Shown: positions 15,412 to 25,500 of the stretch, in pieces
How positions within the stretch are numbered: the first letter of the stretch is position 1
Layout of the letters: each line of letters starts with the position of its first letter
Origin: Amycolatopsis sp. A133
Lineage (GTDB): Bacteria > Actinomycetota > Actinomycetes > Mycobacteriales > Pseudonocardiaceae
DNA: 64,000 bases
Direction: 5' to 3'
Assembly (NCBI RefSeq): GCF_031082405.1
Contig: NZ_JAVHJU010000003.1
Coordinates: forward strand, 65,219 to 129,218
Translations under genes and position numbers: made by a program
Notes under the pieces: model-generated
What the model saw: the letters and a program-made list of their open reading frames with translations, nothing else
What the model was told of the DNA's origin: nothing
Databases searched by the model: none

Positions 15412-16467
15412 TCACGCATAGTTCAGGTCTGCCTTGGCCACGAGCGGGTCGCCGGTGAGCGACCAGATCGGGACGGCGTTGTTGCCGGCAAGGTACTTGC
15501 CGCCGAAGTGGAGCCCGACGACGTGGTGGGTCTCCAGGTCGAATACCGGCGAGCCGCTGTTGCCGCCGAGCGTCGAGCAGTCGTGGTGCAGCAGGACGTT
15601 CGGGTCGGCGGTCGCGGTGAGGGTGCCCGGCTGCAGCCGCTTGACGTTGTAGATGTCGGCGAAGATCCGGCTCATATCGGCCGGATCGTTGCGTCTGCCG
15701 TCAGCGGCGGGGTAGCCCACCACGTAGACCTTGCGGTCGATCAGGTCGTCCGGCGCGGTGGTGGCCAGTGTGACCGGGGCCGGGAGGTCGCCTATCGGCT
15801 CGACGCGCAGTAGCGCCAAGTCGACGAGGTCGGCGTCGTGCACGCCAATTATCCCCTGTATCGCGAATTCGCGCTGCCCGGGGAATCCGGACTCCTCCAG
15901 CACGTCCCACGTGGCCGAGCGGCCGGTCCGGAATGACCACTCAGCCCCGTCACGGCGGGCGAACTCCATTGCTACGTGCCGATTGGTCATCAGGACGTCG
16001 TCGGCAACCAGGAAACCCGTGCCCAGCCACTCGAAGTCTGGATGCCCGTCGACCTCGACCCGTCCGACCCGCGCGATGGACTCGCCGATGGCGTCCCGAT
16101 GGTCGTCGAGTACCTCCCACCCGGTCGGGAGGTCAGTGGTGAAGTCACCGTGTTGGACCAGCAGCGCCGGCCTGCCGAAGCGCAGGACAATCGCCTCCAG
16201 CCCGAGTTCCTCATGCGGGGTCAGCTCGATGTCCGGGTCGCGAGCGGTCTTCTCCAGCCCTCGCGCTCCTGCCTCGAGGACGTTGGCCCGCACCACCCTG
16301 ACCGCCGCCGCCAGCTCGTCGACCGCGGGTGCGTTGGGGTCGAATGACTCGTCGATCCGCCGCTCCGCGTCGGCGAGCGCTCTGGCGCTCGCGGCCACGG
16401 CGTCCGGGTCTGCGAACATCGAAGCGGCGGTCCGTTCGGCCTGGAACCGTCGACGGGCGCTGGTCAT
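15412..16467 (-). CDS. trypsin-like serine protease, last gene of the protease/STAND operon
   Basis: 351 aa, ATG overlapping the previous stop (ATGA) with GGAGG upstream. The C-terminal 220 residues are a chymotrypsin-fold protease with the triad H164 (TNRHVA), D216 (DLVDLALL) and S304 (GGNSGSPVF). Residues 1-125 are a helical region of unknown type that could be an adaptor or autoinhibitory part. There is no signal peptide, so the enzyme is cytoplasmic, as expected for an effector switched on by the STAND NTPase two genes upstream. It differs from the neighbouring protease mainly in its N-terminal region. Confidence 0.85.
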   Translation of the reverse strand: MTSARRRFQAERTAASMFADPDAVAASARALADAERRIDESFDPNAPAVDELAAAVRVVRANVLEAGARGLEKTARDPDIELTPHEELGLEAIVLRFGRPALLVQHGDFTTDLPTGWEVLDDHRDAIGESIARVGRVEVDGHPDFEWLGTGFLVADDVLMTNRHVAMEFARRDGAEWSFRTGRSATWDVLEESGFPGQREFAIQGIIGVHDADLVDLALLRVEPIGDLPAPVTLATTAPDDLIDRKVYVVGYPAADGRRNDPADMSRIFADIYNVKRLQPGTLTATADPNVLLHHDCSTLGGNSGSPVFDLETHHVVGLHFGGKYLAGNNAVPIWSLTGDPLVAKADLNYA

Positions 16468-17594
16468 GGCTGTCCTCCGTTGGTTGAGGTCATCACCGCT
16501 TCGTGCACCGCCGGGTGGCGTGCGCGAAGGTCGTCGAGGACTGCCGCGATCTGGGTGCCCACGTTGACGTAGATCGACGACTTGCCCTGAAACCGGGTCG
16601 TCGCGAGACGGGCCCCCTTGTGCAGGGCACAGACCTTCCAGTCGTCGGTGAACACCGGCGAACCAGACGCGCCGTCGTGGGTGTCGGTGAAGTACCGGAC
16701 GTCGGTCTCGGTGGTTTCGTTGACAAGGTTGTTGCGTAGCCCGAGCCGCTTGGCCCCGCCCTCCGGGTGCTGGATCACGTTGACGGCCATGTTGTCGTCC
16801 AGCGTCGCGACTACCTGGCTGGTGACCAACGGCAGCGGTGGCCGTCCGGGGGCCTCCGCCAGCCGGAGCACGGCATAGTCCAGCTCCCGGGAGGCCGCCA
16901 CCAGTCCGGCGCTGCCAATCTCGGCGCCCCAGGTGTCTTCGGTGTCGAAGTCGAAGCGGATGATCGCGCTCGACGCCTGCGTGGCGAAGTCGGCGTCGGC
17001 GACCTGCGGCGCGGGCGAGCCCCTCCTGGCGTTGACCACGTGGTGGTTTGTGATGACGAGGTCATTGGCGAGCAGCCAGCATGTCCCCGCGTATCGGTTG
17101 GCCGTCGGCACGCTGTCGCAGTGCGGGGTGATCAGGACACGGGCTACTGACCGGCCCGCCGCCGCGCCGCCCGCGAGGAACCCGAAGGCGAGGGTGTCGT
17201 CGCGGAAGATCACCTTCTCCGGGTGCAGGTGAGTCTCATCCTCGGCGGCGCGCACCGCGTCGCCGAGGTCGGGCTGCCCGTCGGCCGCTGCCGTCACGGT
17301 GTCCAGCGCTCGCCGCAGGACCTCGCGGTGGCCGAGGTCCTGGACGCGGCGCTCGGCGTTACGCAACCAGATCCGCAGCGGCACCGAGCCGTCGACTAGT
17401 CGCTCGACTCGGTTCATCAGCGTCAGGTCTGACTCGAATTGGTTGAAGGGGGTGTCGTCACGCGGGAGGGTAAGGACGAACTCCCGCATGACATCGCGGA
17501 AGAGCAGAATCCGGGCCCGCTGGTCGAGCCCGAACTCGTCCAGGACGACGGCGAGGACCTCATCGAGCTCCTCAGTGGTCAGGTACTCACGCAT
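16464..17594 (-). CDS. effector-associated-domain (EAD-like) fused to trypsin-like protease
   Basis: 376 aa. Residues 1-85 (LTTEELDEVLAVVLDEFG, FESDLTLMNRVERLV, PLRIWLRNAERR) have the helical pattern of effector-associated domains, the homotypic adaptors that couple STAND NTPases to effectors in bacterial conflict systems. The rest is a trypsin-like domain with H185 (TNHHVV), D239 (LDYAVLRL) and S310 (DGASGSPVF). No signal peptide. The start overlaps the STAND gene's stop by eight bases, so expression is coupled. The simplest model is recruitment to the NTPase through the adaptor, then protease activation on infection or damage. The adaptor assignment is by pattern and should be tested by profile search. 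Confidence 0.82.
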   Translation of the reverse strand: MREYLTTEELDEVLAVVLDEFGLDQRARILLFRDVMREFVLTLPRDDTPFNQFESDLTLMNRVERLVDGSVPLRIWLRNAERRVQDLGHREVLRRALDTVTAAADGQPDLGDAVRAAEDETHLHPEKVIFRDDTLAFGFLAGGAAAGRSVARVLITPHCDSVPTANRYAGTCWLLANDLVITNHHVVNARRGSPAPQVADADFATQASSAIIRFDFDTEDTWGAEIGSAGLVAASRELDYAVLRLAEAPGRPPLPLVTSQVVATLDDNMAVNVIQHPEGGAKRLGLRNNLVNETTETDVRYFTDTHDGASGSPVFTDDWKVCALHKGARLATTRFQGKSSIYVNVGTQIAAVLDDLRARHPAVHEAVMTSTNGGQP

Positions 17595-20457
17595 CGGACG
17601 TCCCTTCGTCCATGGCCGCGATGATGCCCTCCCGCAGGGTCCGATCCTCGCCGTCCACCACCAGTAGGTGGCGCGCCATCTCGTCCAGGCGTCCGGTTCG
17701 CCCGCTGGCCGTGATCAGGTCGGCGACGTCGGCCACGCTGGCGTGCCGCCACTTGTTGAGGTCGTCGGCGGCCGTGCGAGCGAGGGTGGCGGCCACGGCG
17801 CCATCGCCGATCGCCCGCACGATCGCCTTCGCGAGCACCACCACAGCCTTGTCGGACAAGCGTGGCATCCCGACCAGGCGCAGCACAGTGTCCAGGACGT
17901 CGGGGAACGCCGCCCCCACCGCCGCCGCCACGGCCCAGGCGAGGGTGGGCTGGCTGGCCAGCAGCTCGTCCGACACGGTCCGTACTCGCGACACCAGCGC
18001 GTCAGTCACCTCCCGGCTGCGTGCGCCATCGAGGAGGCGAGCCCGCTGCAGCAGCACGCTCACCGCGTCCAGCTCGCGGTCCAGCCGCCGGGCGACCCGC
18101 TCGGCGACGGCTAGGTCGTCGTCCGCCGCGTCGAGATCGCCGCGCCGCGCCGCCAGCATCGCCGACAGCTGGAGTAGTTCGAGGTAGGTGTCACCGCACT
18201 CGGACACGCCGTCAGTACCGAGCGCATCCTCGACCGCCGCCGTGGCCCCGGCGTAGTCCGCCATCCGCGTCAGCGCCTCGGCCCGCAGCACCCGGAGAGC
18301 GCTGCACGGCGGCGGGTCCGGCACAGTGGCGATCGCCTTGAGCGCCTCAGCCGGGAACCCCTGGGTGATCAGGTTCTCTGCCTCCTCGACGGCAACCCGC
18401 TCCACCTGGACGCCATCCTCGAGTAACTCGACACCCTCTGTGGCGTCAAGTAGCCGGCTGAGCAGCTGCGCGCTACGCACGGGCAGCTCGTTATGGCTGT
18501 CCTTCAACCGGGCCGCGGCCTCCACCGTCCATCGGGCCTGGATCTCTGCCTGTTGCCCGCCGAGGCGCAACCGGTGGTAGAGCTCCTCGGCCCGATCGCG
18601 CGGGTCATCGGACGCGGCGTGGAAGTCGATCGCACGCTGTTCCACTTCCCTTAGCAAGCGCTCCCAGTCGGCGGCCAGCAGGCGCAGCATCACCTTGCGC
18701 ACGTCAGGTCGATGGACCAGCTCGCCGCTCGGCGCCGTCTCGACGAGGTCGAGTTCGGCGGCGAAGGCGTCGAACAGCCGCTCTGCCTCGTCCGCATCGA
18801 CGGCTACGCCCGTCGAGGGTGCCAGCACGAACCGAATCAGCTCAGGGGTGATCCACCGCAGAGCCAAGCCGGGGTAAGCAAGCATCCGGACGTCCGGGTC
18901 CTTGATGTGGGACAGGATCCGGTCGTAGAGAATGCCCCGGATCAGCATGTCGTCGACGTCCGTCCAGAATCGGCGATGCTTTGAAGGGACCCCTGCCAAC
19001 CACCGGTCGTCGACGTCGACTGCGGCGACCTTGGCGGCCAGCCGCAGGCTTAGCGGGCTGCGGCCGACCCGCTTGATGATCTCCCGAGCCAATGGCTCCG
19101 GCACGTCCCTGTCGCGCAGGAACCGCAACGCGCTCGGCGGATCGAGTTCGCCGAGCTCGATCGTCGGCATCTGCTCGGCAGAGTAGGCGGGGTGCCCGAT
19201 CGGTGCCCGGCCCGCCACCGCGACCCTGGTCCGAGGGTACGCCTGGTGCAATGCGGTGAGCATCACCCACATCCGGTCCAGCACGGGCGAACCGCGGTAC
19301 TGTGCCTCCTCGAAAGAATCCAAAACCACCACGAACGGCGGCGTGCCGTCGCCAGCCACGTCACGCAGAACGCCGCCCAGCCGCAGCATCATCCTGCGGT
19401 CCAGCCCCCGGGCCGTGGCGTGCAGCTCGCTGCGACGGTTCCGGCGGATCACGCCGGCGGTGGGGACCTCACGCAGCGCCTCGACGTCCTGTTCGAGGTC
19501 GTGCTGCTCGCGGGCGAGGTCGCGGGCCTGATCGCTCAGGTCGGTGAACCGCCCGGCCGCGTCCGGGTATTGCACAGCCAGCTGCCTGGCCATCTCCGCA
19601 ACCAGGGTCATCGGCTCGTCGAGGGAGATGGTAGCGCGCTCGGAATCGACGTAGATGAACGGGAACGACTTGGCGTGCGGACCGGTGAGGTGGTCGATCA
19701 GGCACCTGGCCAGCAAGGTGCTCTTGCCGATGCCACCCGGACCGTGCACGACCAGTGGGTATCCGGGCTGCTCGACGGTGGGCTCGGCTGCACGCAGCGC
19801 CCGCCCGGCACGACTGACCTTGCCGCGCAGGGTCGTCGGCGCCAGTCCGAAGTGATCCTCCAACACAGCCAGCTCCCGTTTGCGCCCCGCGAACGGCAGG
19901 CTGACCAGAAACCGCAGCGGGTCGAACAGCCGAGACCGGTCCAGCAGCTGCTCAACCTCGTCGAGGTCGGGCAGCACGTCGGTTCCGTCGACGTTCCGCA
20001 GCCAGCGCACCGCCTTGCGCACCCTGGCCAGGTCCTCGCTGTCAAGTCCTCGCAGATTCGGCGGCTCGTGCCGCAGGTAGTCCAGAGCAAACCGGGCCGT
20101 GCTCCTGGCGGCGGCCTGATCGATGTTGGCCTCCAGGTAGGCCATGGCTTCGTCGGCGTCGCGGAAGGACCGTAGCGCAGCGGTTCGGACCTCAGACCGC
20201 AGCTTCCACCGGACCGCGCCCCGACCGGACACCGACGTCGCATCTGCCACGAGGTGGAGTTCCGCGCCAGGAACGGAGCCCTGCTCGGGGATCCGGAGCT
20301 GGGAGGGTTCGAAGACCGACAGCAGCGCTGCGGCCTTGCGTAGGTTCGCACGGATGTCGGTGATCTCTCCCGAGGCGGCTGCTTGGCTGAGTTCTTCGAG
20401 CCGCGCCCGCAGTCGAGCCACGAAGTCGGCGGCGGGCCGTGCGCTTTGGCTATCCAC
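17587..20457 (-). CDS. STAND NTPase with TPR-like C-terminus
   Basis: 956 aa from the GTG at 20457 (GAGGAGG upstream; overlaps the previous gene by 8 bp). The reading frame is open for 90 codons further upstream, but that part lies antiparallel to coding density of the ATPase gene and has no start signal. Residues 1-185 are a helical N-terminal region of unknown family. Walker A is GPGGIGKS (239-246) and Walker B FVVVLD (375-380), followed by a winged-helix-like part (SPLSLRLAAKVAAVD). The last 350 residues are helical repeats of TPR type (LRVLRAEALTRMADYAGATA). STAND proteins act as signal-triggered oligomerising switches. Flanking genes supply an ATPase and two proteases. Confidence 0.83.
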   Translation of the reverse strand: MDSQSARPAADFVARLRARLEELSQAAASGEITDIRANLRKAAALLSVFEPSQLRIPEQGSVPGAELHLVADATSVSGRGAVRWKLRSEVRTAALRSFRDADEAMAYLEANIDQAAARSTARFALDYLRHEPPNLRGLDSEDLARVRKAVRWLRNVDGTDVLPDLDEVEQLLDRSRLFDPLRFLVSLPFAGRKRELAVLEDHFGLAPTTLRGKVSRAGRALRAAEPTVEQPGYPLVVHGPGGIGKSTLLARCLIDHLTGPHAKSFPFIYVDSERATISLDEPMTLVAEMARQLAVQYPDAAGRFTDLSDQARDLAREQHDLEQDVEALREVPTAGVIRRNRRSELHATARGLDRRMMLRLGGVLRDVAGDGTPPFVVVLDSFEEAQYRGSPVLDRMWVMLTALHQAYPRTRVAVAGRAPIGHPAYSAEQMPTIELGELDPPSALRFLRDRDVPEPLAREIIKRVGRSPLSLRLAAKVAAVDVDDRWLAGVPSKHRRFWTDVDDMLIRGILYDRILSHIKDPDVRMLAYPGLALRWITPELIRFVLAPSTGVAVDADEAERLFDAFAAELDLVETAPSGELVHRPDVRKVMLRLLAADWERLLREVEQRAIDFHAASDDPRDRAEELYHRLRLGGQQAEIQARWTVEAAARLKDSHNELPVRSAQLLSRLLDATEGVELLEDGVQVERVAVEEAENLITQGFPAEALKAIATVPDPPPCSALRVLRAEALTRMADYAGATAAVEDALGTDGVSECGDTYLELLQLSAMLAARRGDLDAADDDLAVAERVARRLDRELDAVSVLLQRARLLDGARSREVTDALVSRVRTVSDELLASQPTLAWAVAAAVGAAFPDVLDTVLRLVGMPRLSDKAVVVLAKAIVRAIGDGAVAATLARTAADDLNKWRHASVADVADLITASGRTGRLDEMARHLLVVDGEDRTLREGIIAAMDEGTSDA

Positions 20458-21565
20458 GGACGGCCTCCTCGGCAGCAAAGCGCAGCGCGTCCATGTAACC
20501 ATCGGGCCCGACCGACCGCGCGTGGTCGAGAACCACCTGGACCGTCTCGGCGACGACGTCGTCCAGGTCCGCGCCCGCGATGCCCAGTACCTCGCGACGG
20601 TCGCCGAACACCTTGTTGAAGAACCCGACCAGCTCGTCGTCGGTAATCGGCTCGACCACGTCCACCGGCACCTGCTGGCGGGGTATGCCGAGGTCCGGGT
20701 AACCGTCGCCGTAGCCGAGAAGCACAAGCCGCGGCATCCGCGCGGTGTTCAGCGGCAACAGCTGGATGGATCTGGCGAGCTGCGCGATCATCTCCACCGC
20801 GTCCGAGGACAGATCCAGATAATTGCACTGGTCGACCACAAACCACACCGCGCGATCCGACACGGACCGGAGGGCTTGGCGCACCAGCCAGTTCGCCCAC
20901 GGCCGGGGCCGCTTGCTCGGATCCTCCAGCTGGGGGATCTCGCTATGCTGTGCCAGCTGCACCTTCAAGTCGTCAACGATGTGGCGCGCGGTAGTCGACT
21001 CGTCCACCTCGACGATCGCGGGCATGATCGGCTGGCACGAGGCCAAGTGCTTGATCAGGGACAGCGTGTAGGACTTCCCGCAGCGCCGCTCGCCATCCAC
21101 CCGAAGCGCCACCGGGACCGGCTTATCGTCAGGCGGGTCAACCAGCGCGCGTAGCAGGCCGCGCACCGCCGACCTGTTGATGAAGATCTCCCCCGTACCC
21201 GGAAGTACCCGGGCCTGGAACGCGTCACCCCGGTCGATCGCCTGCTGCTCGGCCTCCAGCCGGGCGAGGTAGCCGGTAAGCTGCTCGAGCCCATCCGGTT
21301 CGGTGGTGAGGATCGTGGGGATGCGGACGAGGACCTTCAGCAAGACAATGGAGAACGGCGAGTCGCCGGCCGGAGCGGGGTTCTTGGCCCGCTCGACGAG
21401 GATTTCGGCGTTCTCGTCGACCCGATCGGTGTACCGGATCGACGTCCAGTAGTCAGGAAGACGACGTTTTAACACGGCGAGGGTGTTGCTCGAGGTGAAA
21501 AAATGGTTCTCGATCAAGCGGCGCACGATGTCCCACTCGGTATCTTCCAGTGGCACGAGAATCAC
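20450..21565 (-). CDS. P-loop ATPase with adaptor-like N-terminus
   Basis: 371 aa from a GTG at 21565 that overlaps the membrane-protein stop (GTGA). Residues 5-85 (DTEWDIVRRLIENHFFTSS, VLKRRLPDYWTS, VLLKVLVRIP) resemble an effector-associated adaptor like that of the downstream protease gene. A P-loop ATPase core follows, with Walker A GERRCGKS (158-165) and Walker B AVWFVVDQ (239-246), and LVLLGYGDG as a likely sensor strand. It is shorter than STAND proteins and lacks repeats. It may regulate the neighbouring STAND NTPase or recruit it to the membrane protein. Family name unknown to me. Confidence 0.72.
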   Translation of the reverse strand: MILVPLEDTEWDIVRRLIENHFFTSSNTLAVLKRRLPDYWTSIRYTDRVDENAEILVERAKNPAPAGDSPFSIVLLKVLVRIPTILTTEPDGLEQLTGYLARLEAEQQAIDRGDAFQARVLPGTGEIFINRSAVRGLLRALVDPPDDKPVPVALRVDGERRCGKSYTLSLIKHLASCQPIMPAIVEVDESTTARHIVDDLKVQLAQHSEIPQLEDPSKRPRPWANWLVRQALRSVSDRAVWFVVDQCNYLDLSSDAVEMIAQLARSIQLLPLNTARMPRLVLLGYGDGYPDLGIPRQQVPVDVVEPITDDELVGFFNKVFGDRREVLGIAGADLDDVVAETVQVVLDHARSVGPDGYMDALRFAAEEAVRG

Positions 21566-22011
21566 CGCCTCGCTGACGCAGTCGGTGGTGGGACCCGATT
21601 CACACTGGATCCGGACTTTGCTCGCTCGTCGGCTTCAGGCTTCTCGTCATCGCCGAGATTCTCAGCACTGTCTCGCTTAGCGCTTCCGATCGCGAACTCG
21701 GCCTTGGCGAAGCCGCCGACAGTCAGATAGGCGACCATCAGGCCGGTCAGGGCGAACACACCACAGACGACTATCCCCGTCTCCGCCGCATCCTTGGTGA
21801 CGCTGAGCCGGTAGGCGCCGGCGATCCCCGCGACGGCTGCGATGAGAGCCACGATGGTCAGCGTGCCGCGCCAGCCGGTGCCCAACCAGGAGGGTTCGGT
21901 CGCGATGACTTCGACGCCCGGGGCAGAAGTGGGAGTCAGCTCGTTGGTGCCTGAAGTGACGTCCTGGTAGCCCTTAACGGCAGCCTCTCGGACGAGGTCA
22001 AGAGATGTCAT
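21562..22011 (-). CDS. two-span membrane protein, first gene of the protease/STAND operon
   Basis: 149 aa from the ATG at 22011, which has GGGAG seven bases upstream; a GTG at 22029 is in frame but lacks a site. Two membrane helices are clear: residues 50-70 (GTLTIVALIAAVAGIAGAY) and about 77-98 (IVVCGVFALTGLMVAYLTVG). The N-terminal 45 residues and the charged C-terminal 50 residues are soluble. Its stop overlaps the ATPase start. As first gene of a tightly coupled operon it may serve as the membrane sensor or the anchor of the complex. No motif identifies a family. Confidence 0.68.
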   Translation of the reverse strand: MTSLDLVREAAVKGYQDVTSGTNELTPTSAPGVEVIATEPSWLGTGWRGTLTIVALIAAVAGIAGAYRLSVTKDAAETGIVVCGVFALTGLMVAYLTVGGFAKAEFAIGSAKRDSAENLGDDEKPEADERAKSGSSVNRVPPPTASARR

Positions 22012-22262
22012 CAGTTCTCCCACGGTCACGGTCGCTCACCTGTGGAACATGTGTCGCAGGTCACACGTCGGCCGTTACAAGACCCTTAACGCACAGTCAA
22101 CACGGCAGCCCAATTTGTCCGCTGAACGTTTCCGCCGGAGACCAGTCCATCTGAGACAGAGTGTTGATACCTGCAGCGCGGCGCTGACTGGCCGGCACGG
22201 CAGTCCCTTCGAGCGCCGGACCGCAAACACGGCCGGTCATTCGTCGCTTTCAGAACCCTGCC

Positions 22263-22481
22263 TGCCAAGTCCTTGCGGAACCATTCTTCGGCTTCAGTCC
22301 GCTCGTCCCGCTCCTGCAGCAGCACGCCCAGGTTGTTCATCGCCTCGGCGTTGCCGGTGTTCGCGACCTCGTGCCATGCACGCTCGGCGATATCGGGACG
22401 ATCGTGGAGCACCATGGCTTGGTATCCAACAGAGGCCAGCTCGTCCTCGGAAGCTTCCTTGATGGCAAGTTCCCAGGTAGC
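22263..22481 (-). pseudogene. remnant of a tetratricopeptide/Sel1-like repeat gene
   Basis: About 73 codons in one frame read as canonical repeat helices: WELAIKEASEDELASVGYQA, then AERAWHEVANTGNAEAMNNL, then EERTEAEEWFRK-like sequence (actual DERTEAEEWFRK). There is no start codon with a site, and the frame loses sense on both sides. It lies just after the stop of the NACHT/STAND gene on the same strand, so it may be the end of a deleted neighbour. Nothing else coding was seen between 22012 and 22262. Confidence 0.5.
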
Positions 22482-22522
22482 GGAGGGACAGTTCTGTCGA
22501 TGGCGGCGAGCCTTACCTGGTT

Positions 22523-25500
22523 CTAAGGGGTGCGCCACCAGCGGCGCACTGACTCGATGGTGTCCACGCAGCTCAGCAGACCGTCGATCCCGCTCATGCT
22601 CTGCACGATCGGCATCGCACACGCGAGGACACGCAAACAGCCGTCGAGGTCGAGCCCGTCCAGACAGCGCCGCACAAGTTCGAGATCAGGGCGGGGCTCG
22701 AACGCTTGGTGGCCGATCACCGCGGACCGCGCCAATACCGTTTCACGCGTCGGCGAGAACGCCTCTGTCAGCGCCTGCTCCCGCAACCTTTCCGGTAGGT
22801 GCATGGCAAGCGTGCCCAGCAACGGTGTCGGGTTGAGGGTCTGGGGCACGGCACCGGCGATCGTCAGCGTGCGCCGTAGCAGGCGTTCGGGCAACAGCCG
22901 GGCGTATTTCGCAACCTTGGCCGCGAGAACGATGCGGTCCCGGTCCGCTAGTTGATCGTCCAATGGGTGGAGCCCCGCGAGAACCTCGACCACGGCTTGG
23001 TGGGGAAGCACCCTCGCGAGCCGAGCGAACCGGCGGATGTACGTTTGTACCGGATCCCGGCTGGCTGGCAGGTCGCATCCCAGAGCGAGTGCGCGGTCGA
23101 AGAGCCGGTCGCGCTCGACCACCGGGGCAAAAACAGCCAACATCGCCAGTACCCCGACGCTGTAGTACGCCGGCGTTCCTGCCAGGGAGCCTGCTTCGAC
23201 CGCCCGCCAAAGGTCCTCGCGCTGCTGAGAAGACAAATGGGGCGCGAGGCGGATGATGGCGATGGCCCGGCTTTCCGGGTCTGTGACCGCCGTGGTGATC
23301 GCGTCGAACGCTTCGGCAACAATAGCCGGCTGAGCCGCCGCGGGAAGTGCGTTCAGCACTGTTGTCAAGGTCGTAGGCCGGTAATCGTCGTCGTCCGCCC
23401 GAGCCGCGGCAAGGGCTTCGAACAGCGTCGCGGCTCGCTGTGGTTCCGTGACGGTGGTTGCGAGGGAGGTCAGGGCACGTGCCCGGAAGTACGGGTCAAG
23501 CACCTGCCTGGCGGCGTTCAGCGCGCGCTCGCAAAGCTTTTCACTATGCGGGGCGGGCAGATGGGAAGCGAGAGCGCCGAAAACCTTGGCGCGACCGTAT
23601 TCGTCGCTGATGGTCCTCGCCGCACTCAGACCCTTGGCCGTTAGGGAGGCACTGAGAAACGGGGCGAGGCAACCTATCGCCTCGGCTCTCTGGAAGGCGT
23701 CAGTCACCTCCCCGACGATTGTCAGGGCCTCGTTGTGCAGACGCTCGGGCAGATGCGGAGCCAGGCGGTTCAGCAACAGAACCTGGCGATTCTCCCCTCC
23801 GACCTCGCGGACCAGGGCCAATGCTTCGTCGATCACACCCTCGCGAGCCGACTGCGGGAGGTCGTCGACGACGGCACCGAAGGCGGCTGCTCGTTCCTGG
23901 TCGCCTGGAATGGCTCGGATTGCGGCGACGGCTTCGTCTGCGGCCACGGCCGCATGCTGTGGCGTGAGGAGGTCGGCGATGCCGACCAGCGTCTCCGCGC
24001 GTACTACGCTGCCCGATACTCGCCGCGCTGCGTCAATCGCTTCGCAACAGACATCGTCGGCGAGCGAGCTCTCGACCAGACGCGCGAGCGCCGCAATCTC
24101 CCAAGACCGGTCTTCCGCCAGCTTGATCAACCGGGCAGCGTCGAGCGCTTCCTCCGGAACTCTCCCCGGCGAAGACATCGTCGTGGCGACTAGCCGGAGT
24201 GTGCGAGCCCTGACGTACGGATCGGCCGCCACGCGGCCGGCCGCCAGCACGTCGGCAAGCACAGTAGCGCGGAGTTCCGGGTCATGAACCGGCCCCAGAG
24301 CGGCCAGCGCCAACGCACGATCGTCCGGTTCCGCGAGTGCTTGTGCCGCTGCCATGGCATCGGCCAGCAACCGCTCGGGAAGTACCGGAGCTAAAGCTGC
24401 GAGCAGCCGGGCGGCGTCGTAGGCATTGTCGATCATTGTTGCCAGCCGCAGGACCTCACCAATCTTTTCTTCGGAGAGCACAGGGATGAGCCGCTGAAAG
24501 ATATCCACTTGGCTTGACGAGTTCTGGATAGCGACAACCGCATGCAGTGCCTCGCAGGCCACATGTTCGTGCTCTTCACCGGCCATATGTCGGAGCAGAC
24601 GGCTGAGAAGCCAAGCACGATCTTCGTGATCGGTGACCAATTGAGCGGCTTCCCACGCCTGGACGGTGGCTCGGCGCTTTTCCCTGTCGCCAACATCGTG
24701 GAGAAGGCTGATCAACGTATGCGCGCGATCGCCCGGATGGTGGAGGTTCCGAGCGTGATCGAGTGCTCTGCCGACGGTCCACACCCCGGTCGTGACCAGT
24801 CGCCAGATGAGCGAAGCCGGGACGTTGGCCGTGAGCGTGACGACGGCAGAGGCCATAACCCGGTATTGGAGTTCGAGGGCGAATGAGGACGAGGACGGGG
24901 TACGAAGGCTGCCATGGTCCGCATCCGTGTAATCTTCGGCGAGCCGTCTGGCACGTTGCAGTGCCGTGAGGTATTCGTCTAGACTGCCCGCGCGATCGTG
25001 TATGGCGAACCACGCGTTGCGGATTCGGCCGTCTTCGATGAGGTGCTCGGCGACGAGCAACCGATGCAGGTCCTCGGCCTCGCCGGCGTGCTCGAGATGG
25101 TAAGGCAGCTGGCGGCGTGGGTATCCGTCATCCGCGTTCGCCAGGTCGGGGTCCCTCTTCAACGCCGGTAATTGCTCGTCCAGTCCGCCGAACAGGGTCA
25201 GGTAGTGACATGTGATCCGTCGATGTGCGGCCGTGGTCGCCTGGGCGAGCTCGTCTCCGCGGGCACGCGTTCGCTCCAGCGCGTGCGTCCGAGCCGCGCC
25301 GCCGATGAATTCGCGCAAGCTCGCGTGATAGATCCCGTACCGGCGGGGTTGACCGAGCTCCTCGACCACCGTCAGGAATGGCCGCAGAGCCGAGTCGCAC
25401 AGGGTGCGGACGAGGCTCGGATCCGCCAGGCCGGCAAGCTCGCTCAGCGTCGTCGCCGGAAGCGGTTCGGCGGCTGCGGCCAGTGTGGCAAGCAGCGGAA

